Below, piece after piece: positions 21,462 through 31,402 of a stretch of DNA of 64,000 nucleotides. Below the pieces are notes generated by a model. The model worked only from the letters and a program-made list of their open reading frames with translations. It made no database searches and had not been told where the DNA came from. Origin of the DNA: Egibacteraceae bacterium (GTDB lineage Bacteria > Actinomycetota > Nitriliruptoria > Euzebyales > Egibacteraceae); the NCBI GenBank assembly GCA_030446775.1, contig JAUJMQ010000005.1, positions 20,359-84,358 of the forward strand. The letters are read 5' to 3'. Positions within the stretch are counted from its first letter, which is position 1. Each line of letters begins with the position of its first letter. A program made the translations under genes and the position numbers.

Positions 21462-21462
21462 G

Positions 21463-21513
21463 ACGGCCGGTCGACCCGGATCCCCCAACTGCGGGTCGGG
21501 TCGACGCGGCCGT
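21463..21513. terminator. Bidirectional terminator-like inverted repeat between convergent ACP and FMN-oxidase genes
   Basis: ACGGCCGGTCGACCCG ... CGGGTCGACgCGGCCGT (one bulged base). Confidence 0.7.
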
Positions 21514-21522
21514 GCCGCAACG

Positions 21523-22572
21523 TCAGGCCAGCAGGTCGGCGCCCACATCGTCCAGCCGGGCCGCGCCGCACAGCATGAGCGCCCGGACGACCTCCTCGGT
21601 CAGCTCGGTGACGACGTCCTCGACGCCCTTGGCACCGCCGTTGGCCAGGCCCCACAGCATCGGCCGGCCGATGAACACCGCCCGGGCGCCCAGCGCGACC
21701 GCCTTCACCACGTCGGTGCCGCGGCGGATGCCCCCGTCGACGTAGACCTCCGCGCGGTCGCCGACGGCCTCGGCGACCTCGCGCAGCGCGAACGCCGTCG
21801 TCACGGTCGTGTCCAGCTGCCGGGCGCCATGGTTGGAGACCACGATGCCCGCCGCGCCCGCCGCGACGGCGTCGACCGCGTCGTCGCCGCGCAGGACCCC
21901 CTTGATCACGACCGGCAGGCCGCTGAGCCCGCCCAGCCAGCCGATGTCGTCGAACGTCAGCGAGGCGTCGAGCTCGGAGTCGGCGTAGGCCGCCAGACCC
22001 GACCCCTCGACCTTGGGTGGCGCGGTGCCGACATTGGCCATCGTCAGCCCGGTCGGCAGCGTGAACTTGTTCTTCTCGTCGCGGCGCCGCCTGCCGAGCA
22101 CCGGCACGTCGACGGTCAGCACGAGCGCGGTGTAGCCGGACGCCTTCGCGCGCGCGATGAGCTCTGCTGTCCAGACACGGTCCTTGCGGACGTACAGCTG
22201 GAACCATCGAGGGGCGCCGGGCGCCGCCGTGGCCACGTCCTCGAGCGTCACGGTCGCCAGCGTCGACACGCACATCAGCGTCCCCGCCGCCGCGGCTCCG
22301 CGCGCCGTCGCCGTCTCGCCCTCGTCGTGGGCCATCCGCTGGTAGGCCGCCGGAGCGAGGAGCACGGGGGTGCGGACCGGCTGGCCCAGGACCGTGGTCG
22401 ACGGGTCGACGCCGCTGACATCGCGCAGGACATGGGGACGCAGCCGCAGCGCCTGCCAGGCCGTCTCGTTCTCGACGAGCGTCACCTCGTCGTCGGCCCC
22501 GCCGGCGTAGTAGTCGTAGGCGCCGGGCTCGATGATCTCCCGCGCCCGCTGCTGCAGGCTCACGATGTCCAT
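21523..22572 (-). CDS. FMN-dependent alpha-hydroxy-acid oxidizing protein (lactate oxidase/dehydrogenase family)
   Basis: YDYYAGGADDEVTL, RPHVLRDVSGVDPSTTVLG, IVVSNHGARQLD, VYVDGGIRRGTDVVKAVALGARAVFIGRPMLWGL. Confidence 0.92.
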   Translation of the reverse strand: MDIVSLQQRAREIIEPGAYDYYAGGADDEVTLVENETAWQALRLRPHVLRDVSGVDPSTTVLGQPVRTPVLLAPAAYQRMAHDEGETATARGAAAAGTLMCVSTLATVTLEDVATAAPGAPRWFQLYVRKDRVWTAELIARAKASGYTALVLTVDVPVLGRRRRDEKNKFTLPTGLTMANVGTAPPKVEGSGLAAYADSELDASLTFDDIGWLGGLSGLPVVIKGVLRGDDAVDAVAAGAAGIVVSNHGARQLDTTVTTAFALREVAEAVGDRAEVYVDGGIRRGTDVVKAVALGARAVFIGRPMLWGLANGGAKGVEDVVTELTEEVVRALMLCGAARLDDVGADLLA

Positions 22573-22889
22573 CCGGCGACGCTACCCGATCACCGGCCTG
22601 CTCCCAGGCCGGGCGACGCGCCCGTCCCCGCTGGCTGCGCGGGTTGTCCAACACCTCCGGCGGCTTGCCGCTCCAGCAGGTGCTGTCACCGACGATCTCG
22701 GGGTGCAGCGCGAAGGGCCGGTCCTTGCCAGCCCGCCCAACACGACGACCACGACGACCGACGAGTCAGAGCCCAGGCGCCTGAGACAGAGCAGGGCAGC
22801 GTTCGGGAGGGAGCGAACGTACCGTCTCGGTCTTCCGCTGATCAATGAGCCGCCATGCGCGGCACCGTCGGCCGTGACGGCCGAACCGA

Positions 22890-23080
22890 CGACCTGACCC
22901 CTCGGTCACGCCCGCGGCAAGGGTGCTGTCCCCGTCGCCACCCAGGATCCCGAGATCGACCATCCCACCCGACACCGTCCACGAGAAGGCATGGACGGCC
23001 CCGCCGTCACCGGGCTGGCTGCAGCCGACGACCTGGCCCCTGTCGCTGACCGCCACAGGAGAGCTATGGGTCTCGACCAT
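22890..23080 (-). pseudogene. HAF-repeat protein fragment
   Basis: VAVSDRGQVVGCSQPGDGGAVHAFSWTVSGGMVDLGILGGDGDSTLAAGVTE resembles HAF repeats; ORF too short to be a full gene. Confidence 0.6.
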
Positions 23081-23111
23081 GACGTCCGCCTCACGCTCGC
23101 CGGCTCGAGAA

Positions 23112-24098
23112 CTATGGCGTCCGTCCCCACGACTGCGCGACCGACTTCGGGTCGGTGACGACGGTGGCCGCGTTCACCCCGTCGAGGATGCGCAGGTAGT
23201 CCACCCAGCAGTAGTTCTCGGTGCTCATCGTCCAGTGCCGGCGCCAGTCCGACCCGGTGCAGTCCCATGCCCCCGCCCGTGAGCCCGTGACGAACCGGTA
23301 TGCCTGCAGCATGAACCACTGGTCGGGGCCGAGCCCGGCCACGGTGCTGCGCAGGGCGACAGGTGAGTCGTACACCTGCGGGGTGGCCAGCGTCGAGCAT
23401 GGCAGCGCCGGGTCGTTGCAGCGGCCACCATTGAGACTGCGGCCGCGGGCGAACCACGGTGACGACATCGCTTGGCGGGCGTTGGGGGTGCCGCCGTAGA
23501 CGCGGCCGTAGGCGAAACACGACGACACGATGTCGCGCTGCAGCGCCGTCGTGAAGTAATTGTTGGGATAGGAGAACAAGCCGTCAGCTCTTGTGTGGCC
23601 GCGGCTGGTGAACGCCGAGAGGGACCCGCATGACTCCTCGCGCGCCTGAGCCGAGGTCAGCGTCGTCATGGATCGGTAGCTGCGCGAGTGCGATACGAAC
23701 GTCCATCCATAGCTGTCCCGCAGCTTGGCAGCGTCAGCCCACGATCCGTAGATGACCGCTCGGGGCCGCACGACCGACCCATCTCGGCGCACGTCGTCAC
23801 GGCACCTTCGCGTCGTCTCCCCCAGGTAGTTGACGACGATGGTCCCCGTCGCCGTCAGCCCGCGGCGGGCGAGCTCCGGCGCCACGCGGGTGTCCAGCGG
23901 CACGGCGCCGGTCACCCAGCCGCAGTCCTCAGCGGCGCGCAGCTGCAGCCGACTGAACATCAGCGTGAGGTACGGCGCCGACGGCGGGGCCGCTGAGGTG
24001 TTGTCGGTAGCCGCAGCCGTCGGGAGCAGCGGTCCGAGCAGAAGGCAAAGGGAGAGTAGTGCAGTTACACGCATCCGCTGGCGCTGAGTGTTCATGGA
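23112..24098 (-). CDS. Secreted hypothetical protein, possibly polysaccharide-deacetylase-like
   Basis: Signal peptide MNTQRQRMRVTALLSLCLLLGPLLPTAAA, Cys-rich ectodomain, SYGWTFVSHSRSYRSMTTLT. Confidence 0.6.
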   Translation of the reverse strand, partial: SMNTQRQRMRVTALLSLCLLLGPLLPTAAATDNTSAAPPSAPYLTLMFSRLQLRAAEDCGWVTGAVPLDTRVAPELARRGLTATGTIVVNYLGETTRRCRDDVRRDGSVVRPRAVIYGSWADAAKLRDSYGWTFVSHSRSYRSMTTLTSAQAREESCGSLSAFTSRGHTRADGLFSYPNNYFTTALQRDIVSSCFAYGRVYGGTPNARQAMSSPWFARGRSLNGGRCNDPALPCSTLATPQVYDSPVALRSTVAGLGPDQWFMLQAYRFVTGSRAGAWDCTGSDWRRHWTMSTENYCWVDYLRILDGVNAATVVTDPKSVAQSWGRTP

Positions 24099-24690
24099 TT
24101 CGTCCTGTCCGCCTCGAGGGATCGTCGCGATCGTGGCGGACAAGGCTGATTGGCTATTTCATGACTTCATGACAAGCGCTTGGACCTGGAGTGCCGCCTT
24201 GCCGCCGGGTGTCCAATGCCAAGTGAAGCGGTCGGCCGGGCACGCAGTCGATACGCAGAAATGCGTATGTGAAGCGCCTTCAATTCGGTTCAAGCTTGTG
24301 GGTTTCCCCCCGTTCACTGGAGTCGAATAGTCCCGCAATCACGACAAGGCGCAACTTCTTGCGCCTCAGTGTCGGCGCATGTTCTCCAATCTCATCGACG
24401 GGGAATGACCGACCGGCGACGTTGATGGCTGGCCTCGGATCAGCTCGCGGTCGCTTCACACGCTCCAGACATGGGTGCCGCCAGACCGCCGCGTCGACGA
24501 GCATCGAGAAGGCTGAGTTCTGACGGCAGCCGGCCGCACCCGCAGCTGGAGAAGGAGCTGGAGCTGAGGGTCGCGCCCGGGGGCGGCGAGCCTTGGAAAC
24601 CCTCTAGCGGCGAACCTTGTGCCGTTGTAGGGTGTTGTCCGGTATCGTCCGATATGCGCGGTCTGGAACCCAGGCCTGTAGGGATGCGCG

Positions 24691-25511
24691 ATGACCCAGC
24701 TTTCTGCAAAGGACCTGCGGGGCGTCCTTTCCTTCGCCGACACTGCCCTCGCCGTCTCAGGGTTTGCTGAAGTGGAGTCGGTCCTACTCCCTGGTCTGGG
24801 GGAGCTGGCAGGGTCCGATATGGCCGTGTGCCACCTTCTCGATCTCGCCCACGGGGAGGAGGTGGACGTCGCTTGGCCGTCCGATGTCTTCACACCGCAA
24901 CGGCTGGAGGGCTACGGCGCGGTGATGCCTGAGCATCCCCTCGTGCGGCACTATCAGAGCGCGCCCCACTCCTGTGATCCAGTACGGGTGTCGGACTTGA
25001 TGACGCGCCGTGCATGGCGCAGTAGCCGCGTATATCAGGATTCGCACAAAGGTCTCGGCGTAGATGATCAGTTAGCGGTCATGGGATGCGGGGAGACGTC
25101 CGGCCTCGGGTTCAGCATGAGTCGCAGCGGGCGCGAGTACAGCGACCGGGAGGCAGCTCTAATAGCGCTCGCGACTCCTCATGCCCTGGCAGCGGTCGTT
25201 CGCGCCAGGTCGACCCGAGCCTGTATCCGGCGCTTCAGGTCGCACCGCAGGTCCGCTACGTGCAAGTCGGGGGCGGCCCCGATGCGCGGGGAGAGGAAGT
25301 CGGCGCCGTGTCAGACCTGACCCCGCGGGAGCGCGAAGTGCTTGACCTCGTCGCGGCGGGACTCGCCAGCAAGCAGGTCGCGCGCCGACTGGAGGTCAGC
25401 GTGCGCACCGTGCACAAGCATCTGGAGCACGCCTACGCCAAGCTCGGCGTCGACAACCGCGTCGCGGCGGTGCAGCGCAGCCTTGGTTCCGGACAACGAC
25501 CGCAAAGCTGA
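24691..25511 (+). CDS. LuxR-type transcriptional regulator (one frameshift near 25200)
   Basis: N-terminal sensor-like part in one frame; SDLTPREREVLDLVAAGLASKQVARRLEVSVRTVHKHLEHAYAKLGVDNRVAAV in another. Confidence 0.75.
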
Positions 25512-25579
25512 GGGCGAGCGCCGGGGGCTGCTGGACATGACCGACGGCGAGCTGGCCCGCGTCCGCCTGGAGTGAGGAG

Positions 25580-25605
25580 AGGGGCGGCGCCGCAGCGCCG
25601 CCCCT
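25580..25605. terminator. Perfect 11-bp-arm hairpin between convergent LuxR and CBS genes
   Basis: AGGGGCGGCGC CGCA GCGCCGCCCCT. Confidence 0.8.
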
Positions 25606-25629
25606 GGGAGCTGTGTACCGCGGGGATGA

Positions 25630-25900
25630 TCAGCTGGACTTGCTGATCGCCTCCACGAGGTCGCCGACCTTCTCCTCGTCGATGTTCACGGCGATGTCGG
25701 CCTGGCTGACGATGCCGACAGATCATGGCCGTCGATCACCGGCAGGCGCCGGACCTGGGCGCGGCTCATCGTCGCCAGCGCCTCGTCGATCGAGTCGTCC
25801 GCTGCTGCATCTTGCGTGCCGCGTCGACCAGCGTCTCGCCGGCCTGGGCGCACTGGACGCCACCGGTCACGATGTCCCTGGCCATCTCCGCCATGTTCAT
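25630..25900 (-). CDS. CBS domain protein (two single-base frameshifts)
   Basis: MNMAEMARDIVTGGVQCAQAGETLVDAARKMQQ / DDSIDEALATMSRAQVRRLPVIDGHDL / VGIVSQADIAVNIDEEKVGDLVEAISKSS recovered across frames. Confidence 0.75.
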
Positions 25901-25943
25901 CCCTCCCCTTGTCGGTGTGGCTGTCCGCCGCCCGGCGATGCGC

Positions 25944-26546
25944 CTACCGCTGCAGCACGTCGGGGATGAGACGCCCGACCACGCCCCTGGCGACCTCGGT
26001 GGGCCGGTACTGCTCGTCCATCCGGGCGTTGACCACGAGGATGCCGCCGGTGAGGACCGGGATCAGGTACTGCAGGATCTTCAGCTGCTTCTGGGCCTGG
26101 GCGGCCTCCTCCGGGGTGCCGGAGGTCGGGGTGGTGGCGTCCCCGACGGGCAGCCCGTCCGGGCCCAGGGTCCCCTGCTCCCGCTGCGCCTCGGCGTCCA
26201 TCATCTTCTGACCGAGGACGCGGGAGTAGGCGGTCGCCCCGAGCGCGCCCACGGTCAGCGCCAGCTTGATGCCGGTCGCCGTCCCGACGCCCTGCTGGGA
26301 CATCAGCCGACCCTTGTTGGCGCGCAGAAGCTGCGCGCCACCCAGCAGGTGGGCGGCGATCCCGGCGAAGTTGACGGGGGTCCAGCGCGCCCATCCGGCG
26401 TTCACCACGCGAGCGCGGTCGGTGGGGTCGCTCACCTCGGCGCTGGCGCTGTTGAGGCCGACGGCGCCGAACAGCGACCCGCCGAACCAGGTGGCGAGGC
26501 CGGCGTCGTGGAGGCTCTTGGCAACGGTGTTCGTCTGCGAGCTCAT
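25944..26546 (-). CDS. Hypothetical membrane protein
   Basis: MSSQTNTVAKSLHDAGLATWFGGSLFGAVGLNSA...; coherent ORF with hydrophobic segments. Confidence 0.7.
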   Translation of the reverse strand: MSSQTNTVAKSLHDAGLATWFGGSLFGAVGLNSASAEVSDPTDRARVVNAGWARWTPVNFAGIAAHLLGGAQLLRANKGRLMSQQGVGTATGIKLALTVGALGATAYSRVLGQKMMDAEAQREQGTLGPDGLPVGDATTPTSGTPEEAAQAQKQLKILQYLIPVLTGGILVVNARMDEQYRPTEVARGVVGRLIPDVLQR

Positions 26547-26756
26547 GTCGTGGGGTCTCCGTCTGAGTCGTGGCCGTGGGTGGGCGGCCGTGGGTGCGTA
26601 AGTCCTGCGCAACGCCTTCCCGCCCGCTTCTGCGGGCTAACCCGGCCAGCCCTACTTTGCGGCTCGCAGCCGGATCGCCGCGTCGACCCTGGCCGATCGG
26701 ACGCCGCGCCCCGCCGTGCCTACGGACGCCCCGCCGGTTAGGGGAAGCGTCGCCCG

Positions 26757-27689
26757 TCAGCTTCCCGACGCGTCCCGTGACGGGGCGACGAGCTCGACGG
26801 CCTCGGCCAGACGCCGGACGAGCGCCTGCTGCGCCTGCCCGTGGCCCTCGACGCTGACGCCGTAGTCGACCCCGTCGCGCGACCACGTCACCACGGTGTG
26901 GCGCTCGTGGGGGTATCCGCCGCCACCGGGGATCCACGGGGGACCGGGGGGGCACTCCACGAGCTCGAACGGACCCGCCCGGTCGAGCGGGCGAGCGGCT
27001 CCAAGGTCGCGGCGCTCCCCGAAGCACGAGGCGAACTGCGGCTGGATCCCGTCGGCGCTGGCCGCGAACACCAGGTGCCCGTCGCAGTCCGAGCACCATC
27101 CTTCCGGGGTCAGAAAGCCACGCTGCTCGAGGATGAAGCCGCCTTCGTAGTCACACGACGCCCCTTGACCGCCGCAACGCAGGTCCGCGCCGGCGGCGGG
27201 CACCAGCCCCGGGCACGGCACCGCGAACCCCACCGCGTCGGCGGCGCCGGCGCAGGTCGCGCGAACGTCCGGCGGCGTGGCGTGCAGGTACACGTCGGCC
27301 AGCTGCTCGGTCCCGGGCGGCGGCGGGGCGAGGCGCAGCCCGGCCGCCTGGGCGCGAGCGAGGTCGCGGTAGCACGCCGAGGGCCGCCGGTCGGGCGGTG
27401 GTGGCGCCGGGTGGTTGCGCGGGTACGCCAGGCCGTCGTCGTAGGCGCGGACATCAAAGCCGTTGGGACAGAACCACTGGTCGCCCGCGCTCGCCGCCGG
27501 CTGGACGACGACCTCCACCTCTGCGGGGGCGACGGGCGCGGCCTCGGTCTGCCTGCCGGCCTCCACGGTCAGCCCGTCCCGGCCGCGGTTCACCACGACC
27601 AGGACGACGGCCACGGCGACGGCGACGGCCACCGCGACGGCGCGCCAGCGCACCGGCTGGCGCTCGCCACGCTCCCAGTCCGAGCTCAT
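26757..27689 (-). CDS. Hypothetical membrane-anchored secreted protein
   Basis: N-terminal TM RWRAVAVAVAVAVAVVLVVV, Cys-containing ectodomain WFCPNGFDVRAYDDGLAYPRNHPAP. Confidence 0.65.
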   Translation of the reverse strand: MSSDWERGERQPVRWRAVAVAVAVAVAVVLVVVNRGRDGLTVEAGRQTEAAPVAPAEVEVVVQPAASAGDQWFCPNGFDVRAYDDGLAYPRNHPAPPPPDRRPSACYRDLARAQAAGLRLAPPPPGTEQLADVYLHATPPDVRATCAGAADAVGFAVPCPGLVPAAGADLRCGGQGASCDYEGGFILEQRGFLTPEGWCSDCDGHLVFAASADGIQPQFASCFGERRDLGAARPLDRAGPFELVECPPGPPWIPGGGGYPHERHTVVTWSRDGVDYGVSVEGHGQAQQALVRRLAEAVELVAPSRDASGS

Positions 27690-27735
27690 GCGCCCATCGT
27701 GCGCCACGCGCCGGTCCGGCGCGGACGCGGGCGGG

Positions 27736-27963
27736 TCAGCTGCCCTGGCCGCGCCCGGTCTTGTCCTGCAGCTCGTCGATGCGTTTGGAGGCGTCGGCCT
27801 TGCTCAAAGACGGGTCGAAGGCCTCACGGGCCTCCTCGGACAGGGTCTGCAGGTACGACGCCTGCGCGCCGGTCATCGGCTCGTCGCCGGTCACCCAGTC
27901 GTCCGGATCCTTGGCGGTGTTCGAGGGCGGGTCGGTCTGCTGCTTGATGTTGTCATCGCTCAT
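27736..27963 (-). CDS. DUF3072 domain protein
   Basis: DPDDWVTGDEPMTGAQASYLQTLSEEAREAFDPSLSKADASKRIDELQDKTG. Confidence 0.85.
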   Translation of the reverse strand: MSDDNIKQQTDPPSNTAKDPDDWVTGDEPMTGAQASYLQTLSEEAREAFDPSLSKADASKRIDELQDKTGRGQGS

Positions 27964-28041
27964 GGCATCTGGTGTACCCGAACAGCAGTTCGTATGAACC
28001 CGGGTGACGGCTGCACTTGTGGAAACCGTAGGTTGCGGGCC

Positions 28042-28599
28042 GTGACCGACGCCGATCCGCCGCTCCCCGCCGACCCCGACGCGCTGTCGGCGCTGCTTGA
28101 CGAGGCGCGCCTGGCCGAGGCGGCCGGCGAGCGCAGCCGCGAGCGTTGGTTGCGGCGCCAGGCGTCGGAGGGCGCCCGGCTGACCGGGCTGCTGCTCGAC
28201 GCCGCGGAGCGACGGATCGCGGTGACGGTGCGGCTCGCGGGCGGGCGCAGCCATCGCGGTGACGTGGCCGCGGTCGGGCGCGACGTCGTCGCCCTGGCGA
28301 CCGCGGGCGGCGACGTGCTCGTCGCGCTGGCCGCGGTCGCGGTGGTGCTGCCGGACCGCGCGCTGCGCGCCGTGCCACCCGGCGACGACCGCCGGGGACC
28401 GCTGGGGCGGACCCTGGCCGACGTTCTCGCCGACCACGAGCCCGAGGCCCGCCGGGTCGTGGTGTCGTGCGGTCTGGGCGAGCCCCTGACGGGCGTGCTG
28501 CGGGCCGTCGGCGCCGACGTCGTCACCGTCGCCCTGGACGGAGGCGGACTGGCGCACGTCGCGCTGGCCGCGGTCACCGAGGTCGTGTTGCCGCACTGA
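28042..28599 (+). CDS. Hypothetical protein
   Basis: Coherent 185-aa ORF from GTG with TAGGTT box 7 nt upstream. Confidence 0.6.
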   Translation: MTDADPPLPADPDALSALLDEARLAEAAGERSRERWLRRQASEGARLTGLLLDAAERRIAVTVRLAGGRSHRGDVAAVGRDVVALATAGGDVLVALAAVAVVLPDRALRAVPPGDDRRGPLGRTLADVLADHEPEARRVVVSCGLGEPLTGVLRAVGADVVTVALDGGGLAHVALAAVTEVVLPH

Positions 28600-28622
28600 T
28601 CCCCGGCGTGGGGCCGCTCGGC

Positions 28623-28642
28623 GGCGCCGATGCGTCGGCGCC
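28623..28642. terminator. Bidirectional terminator-like hairpin between convergent genes
   Basis: GGCGCCGA TGCG TCGGCGCC, perfect 8-bp arms. Confidence 0.65.
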
Positions 28643-28653
28643 CTGTTGCGCGC

Positions 28654-28911
28654 TCAGCGCTCGTCTTCGTCGCCCGCGTCGGCATCCCGGTCCCGCGAGA
28701 GCTCCGGGTGCAGATGCTCCAAGGTCCCCGGCGGGATGCGGGAGCGCTCGATGAAGTCGTCGACGTCGCTGCGCCGCAGCCGGATGACCTGCCCGAACCA
28801 GTAGGCGGGCAGCTCCCCGGCGTCGATGAGTTTGTACAGCGTGCGCGGGACGAGGCCGAGGCGGTGCGCCGCCTCGGCTGTCCCCAGCCACTGCCCGTCT
28901 TTCTCGTCCAT
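28654..28911 (-). CDS. Helix-turn-helix excisionase-family / BldC-like DNA-binding protein
   Basis: WLGTAEAAHRLGLVPRTLYKLIDAGELPAYWFGQVIRLRRSDVDDFIERSR. Confidence 0.85.
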   Translation of the reverse strand: MDEKDGQWLGTAEAAHRLGLVPRTLYKLIDAGELPAYWFGQVIRLRRSDVDDFIERSRIPPGTLEHLHPELSRDRDADAGDEDER

Positions 28912-29098
28912 GTCGCGAAGTCTCGGCAAACTCACCCTGGACGGCAACACCGCCTTGTGTACATCCTGATGACCCGTTGGAGGGTTGGGGCTGCCGATGG
29001 AACCTCGCTCGTGATCGAGGCGCCGCCGGCCGCGCGATCGCAGCGGCGCCCTCCGGCGCGTCATCCGGCCCCGCCGAGGGCTGCCGAACGGACGCGCG

Positions 29099-29895
29099 GT
29101 GGTGGGGGGCTTTCTCGTCGCCCTCGCTGCCGTGGGCACCTTCGCGGCCTACACGTCGGCGACGGCGGTGCCGGCCACTCGCTACGCCGTCGCCACGCGC
29201 GAGCTCGTCGCCGGCGATCGGATCGCGGCCGGTGACCTCCGGCTGGTGGCCCTCGCGCTCCCCGACGATCAGCGGCGGCGGTCCTTTGACGTGCTCGAGC
29301 CACTCGTCGGGACGACCGTCGTCGAGCCGCTGCTCGGGGGCATCTCGTGCAGGAGGGCGGCCTCATGCGCGCACCGCGGCGGGCGCGGGCACGCGGACGG
29401 TGTCGTTCCCGGTGGACCCCGCCCGCGCGCTGGCCGGCCGCCTCAAGCTGGCGAGCGCGTCGACGTCGTCGCGACGTTCGGGTCGGGCAAGGAGGCCCTG
29501 CACGGCGCTGGTCGTCGCGGACGTCCCGCTCGTCGCGGTCGGGCAGACCACCGGCTCGCTGGGCGCCACGGCCACCGACCGCCAGCGTCGCCGTGCCCGA
29601 CGCCGAGCAGGAGGTCGCGGTCGCGCACGCAGCGAACGCCGGCGCGGTGACCCTGGTCCGGACCACCGGCGCCGCCCCCGCCGCCCCACCAGCGTGGGTG
29701 TGCTCCCCGGCCCGGGCGAGGCGGGCGGCGAGGCAGAGGCGGGCACCGGCGCGCAAGGCGCCACCGGCGCGCACGCGCCACCGGCGCGCAAGGCGGCGGG
29801 GAGGGCGACGGATGAGACGGCGAGTGCCGAGCGGCACCGGGGGCGGGTGCGGCGTGGATCCCGTGGCCGAGGTTTCGGACCCTGGGTGCGCCCGG
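29099..29895 (+). pseudogene. CpaB/RcpC-like SAF-domain pilus assembly protein, multiply frameshifted
   Basis: TSATAVPATRYAVATRELVAGDRIAAGDLRLVALALP; FPVDPARALAGRLK; GERVDVVATFGSGKEAL; ALVVADVPLVAVGQTTGSLGATATD; ASVAVPDAEQEVAVAHAANAGAVTLVRTTG spread over three frames. Confidence 0.7.
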
Positions 29896-29904
29896 GGGTG
29901 ACCG

Positions 29905-31175
29905 GTGAGCCGCGAGCGGTTCGTCGTGCTGGGGCTCGCCCGGGCCCGCTCGGGCTGGTTTCGCGCGGTGGCCCAGTGGGCGACGTCGGCGGCGATTCCG
30001 GCGCAGCGGTTCGTCAAATGCGTCTCGCGGGAGGAGCTGCGCGCGTCGCTGGTCACCGGACGGCCGTTCTCCGCGGCGCTGCTCGACGCGGGACTGCCCG
30101 GCGTGGACCGCGACCTGCTCGCCGAGGCGCGTGAAGCGGCTGCGCTCCGCTGGTGGTCGACGACGGCCGGGCGGGACGGGACTGGGCGGCGCTGGGCGCG
30201 GCGGCCGTCCTGCCATCGGACTTCACCCGCGAGGATCTGGTCGACGCGCTCGACGCCACCGCTCACATGGTCGGCGGCGGAGACGTCGCGGTCGGCTCCC
30301 GCTCGGTGCCGGACCCGACGCGTGCACGCGAGGCCCGGATCGTCGCCGTCTGCGGCCCCGGGGGCACCGGCGCGTCCGCCGCCGCGGCCGCGCTCGCCCA
30401 GCGGCTGGCAGCCGATCCTCGTGGCGCCGCGCCGGTCCTGCTCGCCGACCTGGCGCTACGGGCCGAGCAGGCGGTGCTGCACGACGCCGGCGACATCGTC
30501 CCCGGTGTCCAGAGCTGGTCGACGCCTGCCGTGGCCGCCATCCCGACCCCGAGGAGGTGTGGGGCCTCACCTTCGCCGTCCAGGACCGCGGGTACCGGTT
30601 GCTGCTCGGGCTGCGGCGACCCCGGTACTGGGCCACCATCCGGCCGCGCGCCTTCGAGGCCGCGTTCGACGCGCTGCGTCGCAGCTTCGGCACCGTTGTG
30701 TGCGACGTCACCGCCGACTTCGAAGGCGAGGACGACGGCGGGTCGATCGACGTGGAGGAGCGCAACGTCATGGCGCGCACGGCCGTGCAGCGCGCCGACG
30801 CGGTCGTCGTCGTGGGCGCCTGTGGGGTCAAGGGGCTGCACGCGCTGGTCCGGGTCGTCGGCGACCTGCTGGCCGCCGGCGTGCCCGCCGCCCGCATGGT
30901 GCCGGTGGTCAACTCTCGCACCGCGCGGCCCTCGCCTGCGGGCCGAGATTATACGCCGCCCTCGCCGCGCTGACCGGTGCCCGGGCGCCGTCCGCCCGCG
31001 GTCTTCTCCGGGGCCGGCCGGCCGCGCGACGGCACCGCGGCCGTGTCCGGCGACGTCGCGGCGCTCGCGCGCCGGTGTTCCTCCCGCGGCGGCGCGTCGA
31101 CGAGGCGGTGCGCGACGGAGCGCCGCTGCCCGCTCCGCTGGGGCCGCTGCTGGCGGGCGCCGTGCGGGTGGTGCT
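29905..31175 (+). pseudogene. CpaE/TadZ-like MinD-family pilus ATPase, multiply frameshifted
   Basis: REARIVAVCGPGGTGASAAAAALAQRLAADP (deviant P-loop), WGLTFAVQDRGYRLLLGLRRPRYWATIRPRAFEAAFDALRRSFGTVVCDVTADFEGE, DAVVVVGACGVKGLHALVRVVGDL. Confidence 0.7.
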
Positions 31176-31402
31176 GACTGATCGCCGCGGGCGGCCTCGA
31201 CGGCTCGGGCCGAGCCGGTCCTGGTGGCGCCTGGCAGCCTCGGCACATGGTCGGGCCCGACGCCGCGGAGCCGGCGACGAGCGGCCCGCTGTCACTTCCG
31301 CGCGCCGGCCGGAGCAGGGCGCTGTCGGAGCCGCGACGATGAGCGCGCCGCTGTTTCCCCCGCCTGCCCCGCTCGAGCGCCCGCGATGCATCCCTACCGC
31401 CG

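Noticed and set aside
24144-24690. Small ORFs in the intergenic region before LuxR
   Set aside because: Overlapping short ORFs on both strands with no coherent protein features or start signals.
29690-29800. CRISPR-like short repeats
   Set aside because: Repeats are contiguous with no unique spacers, GC-rich coding-type repeats, no cas genes.
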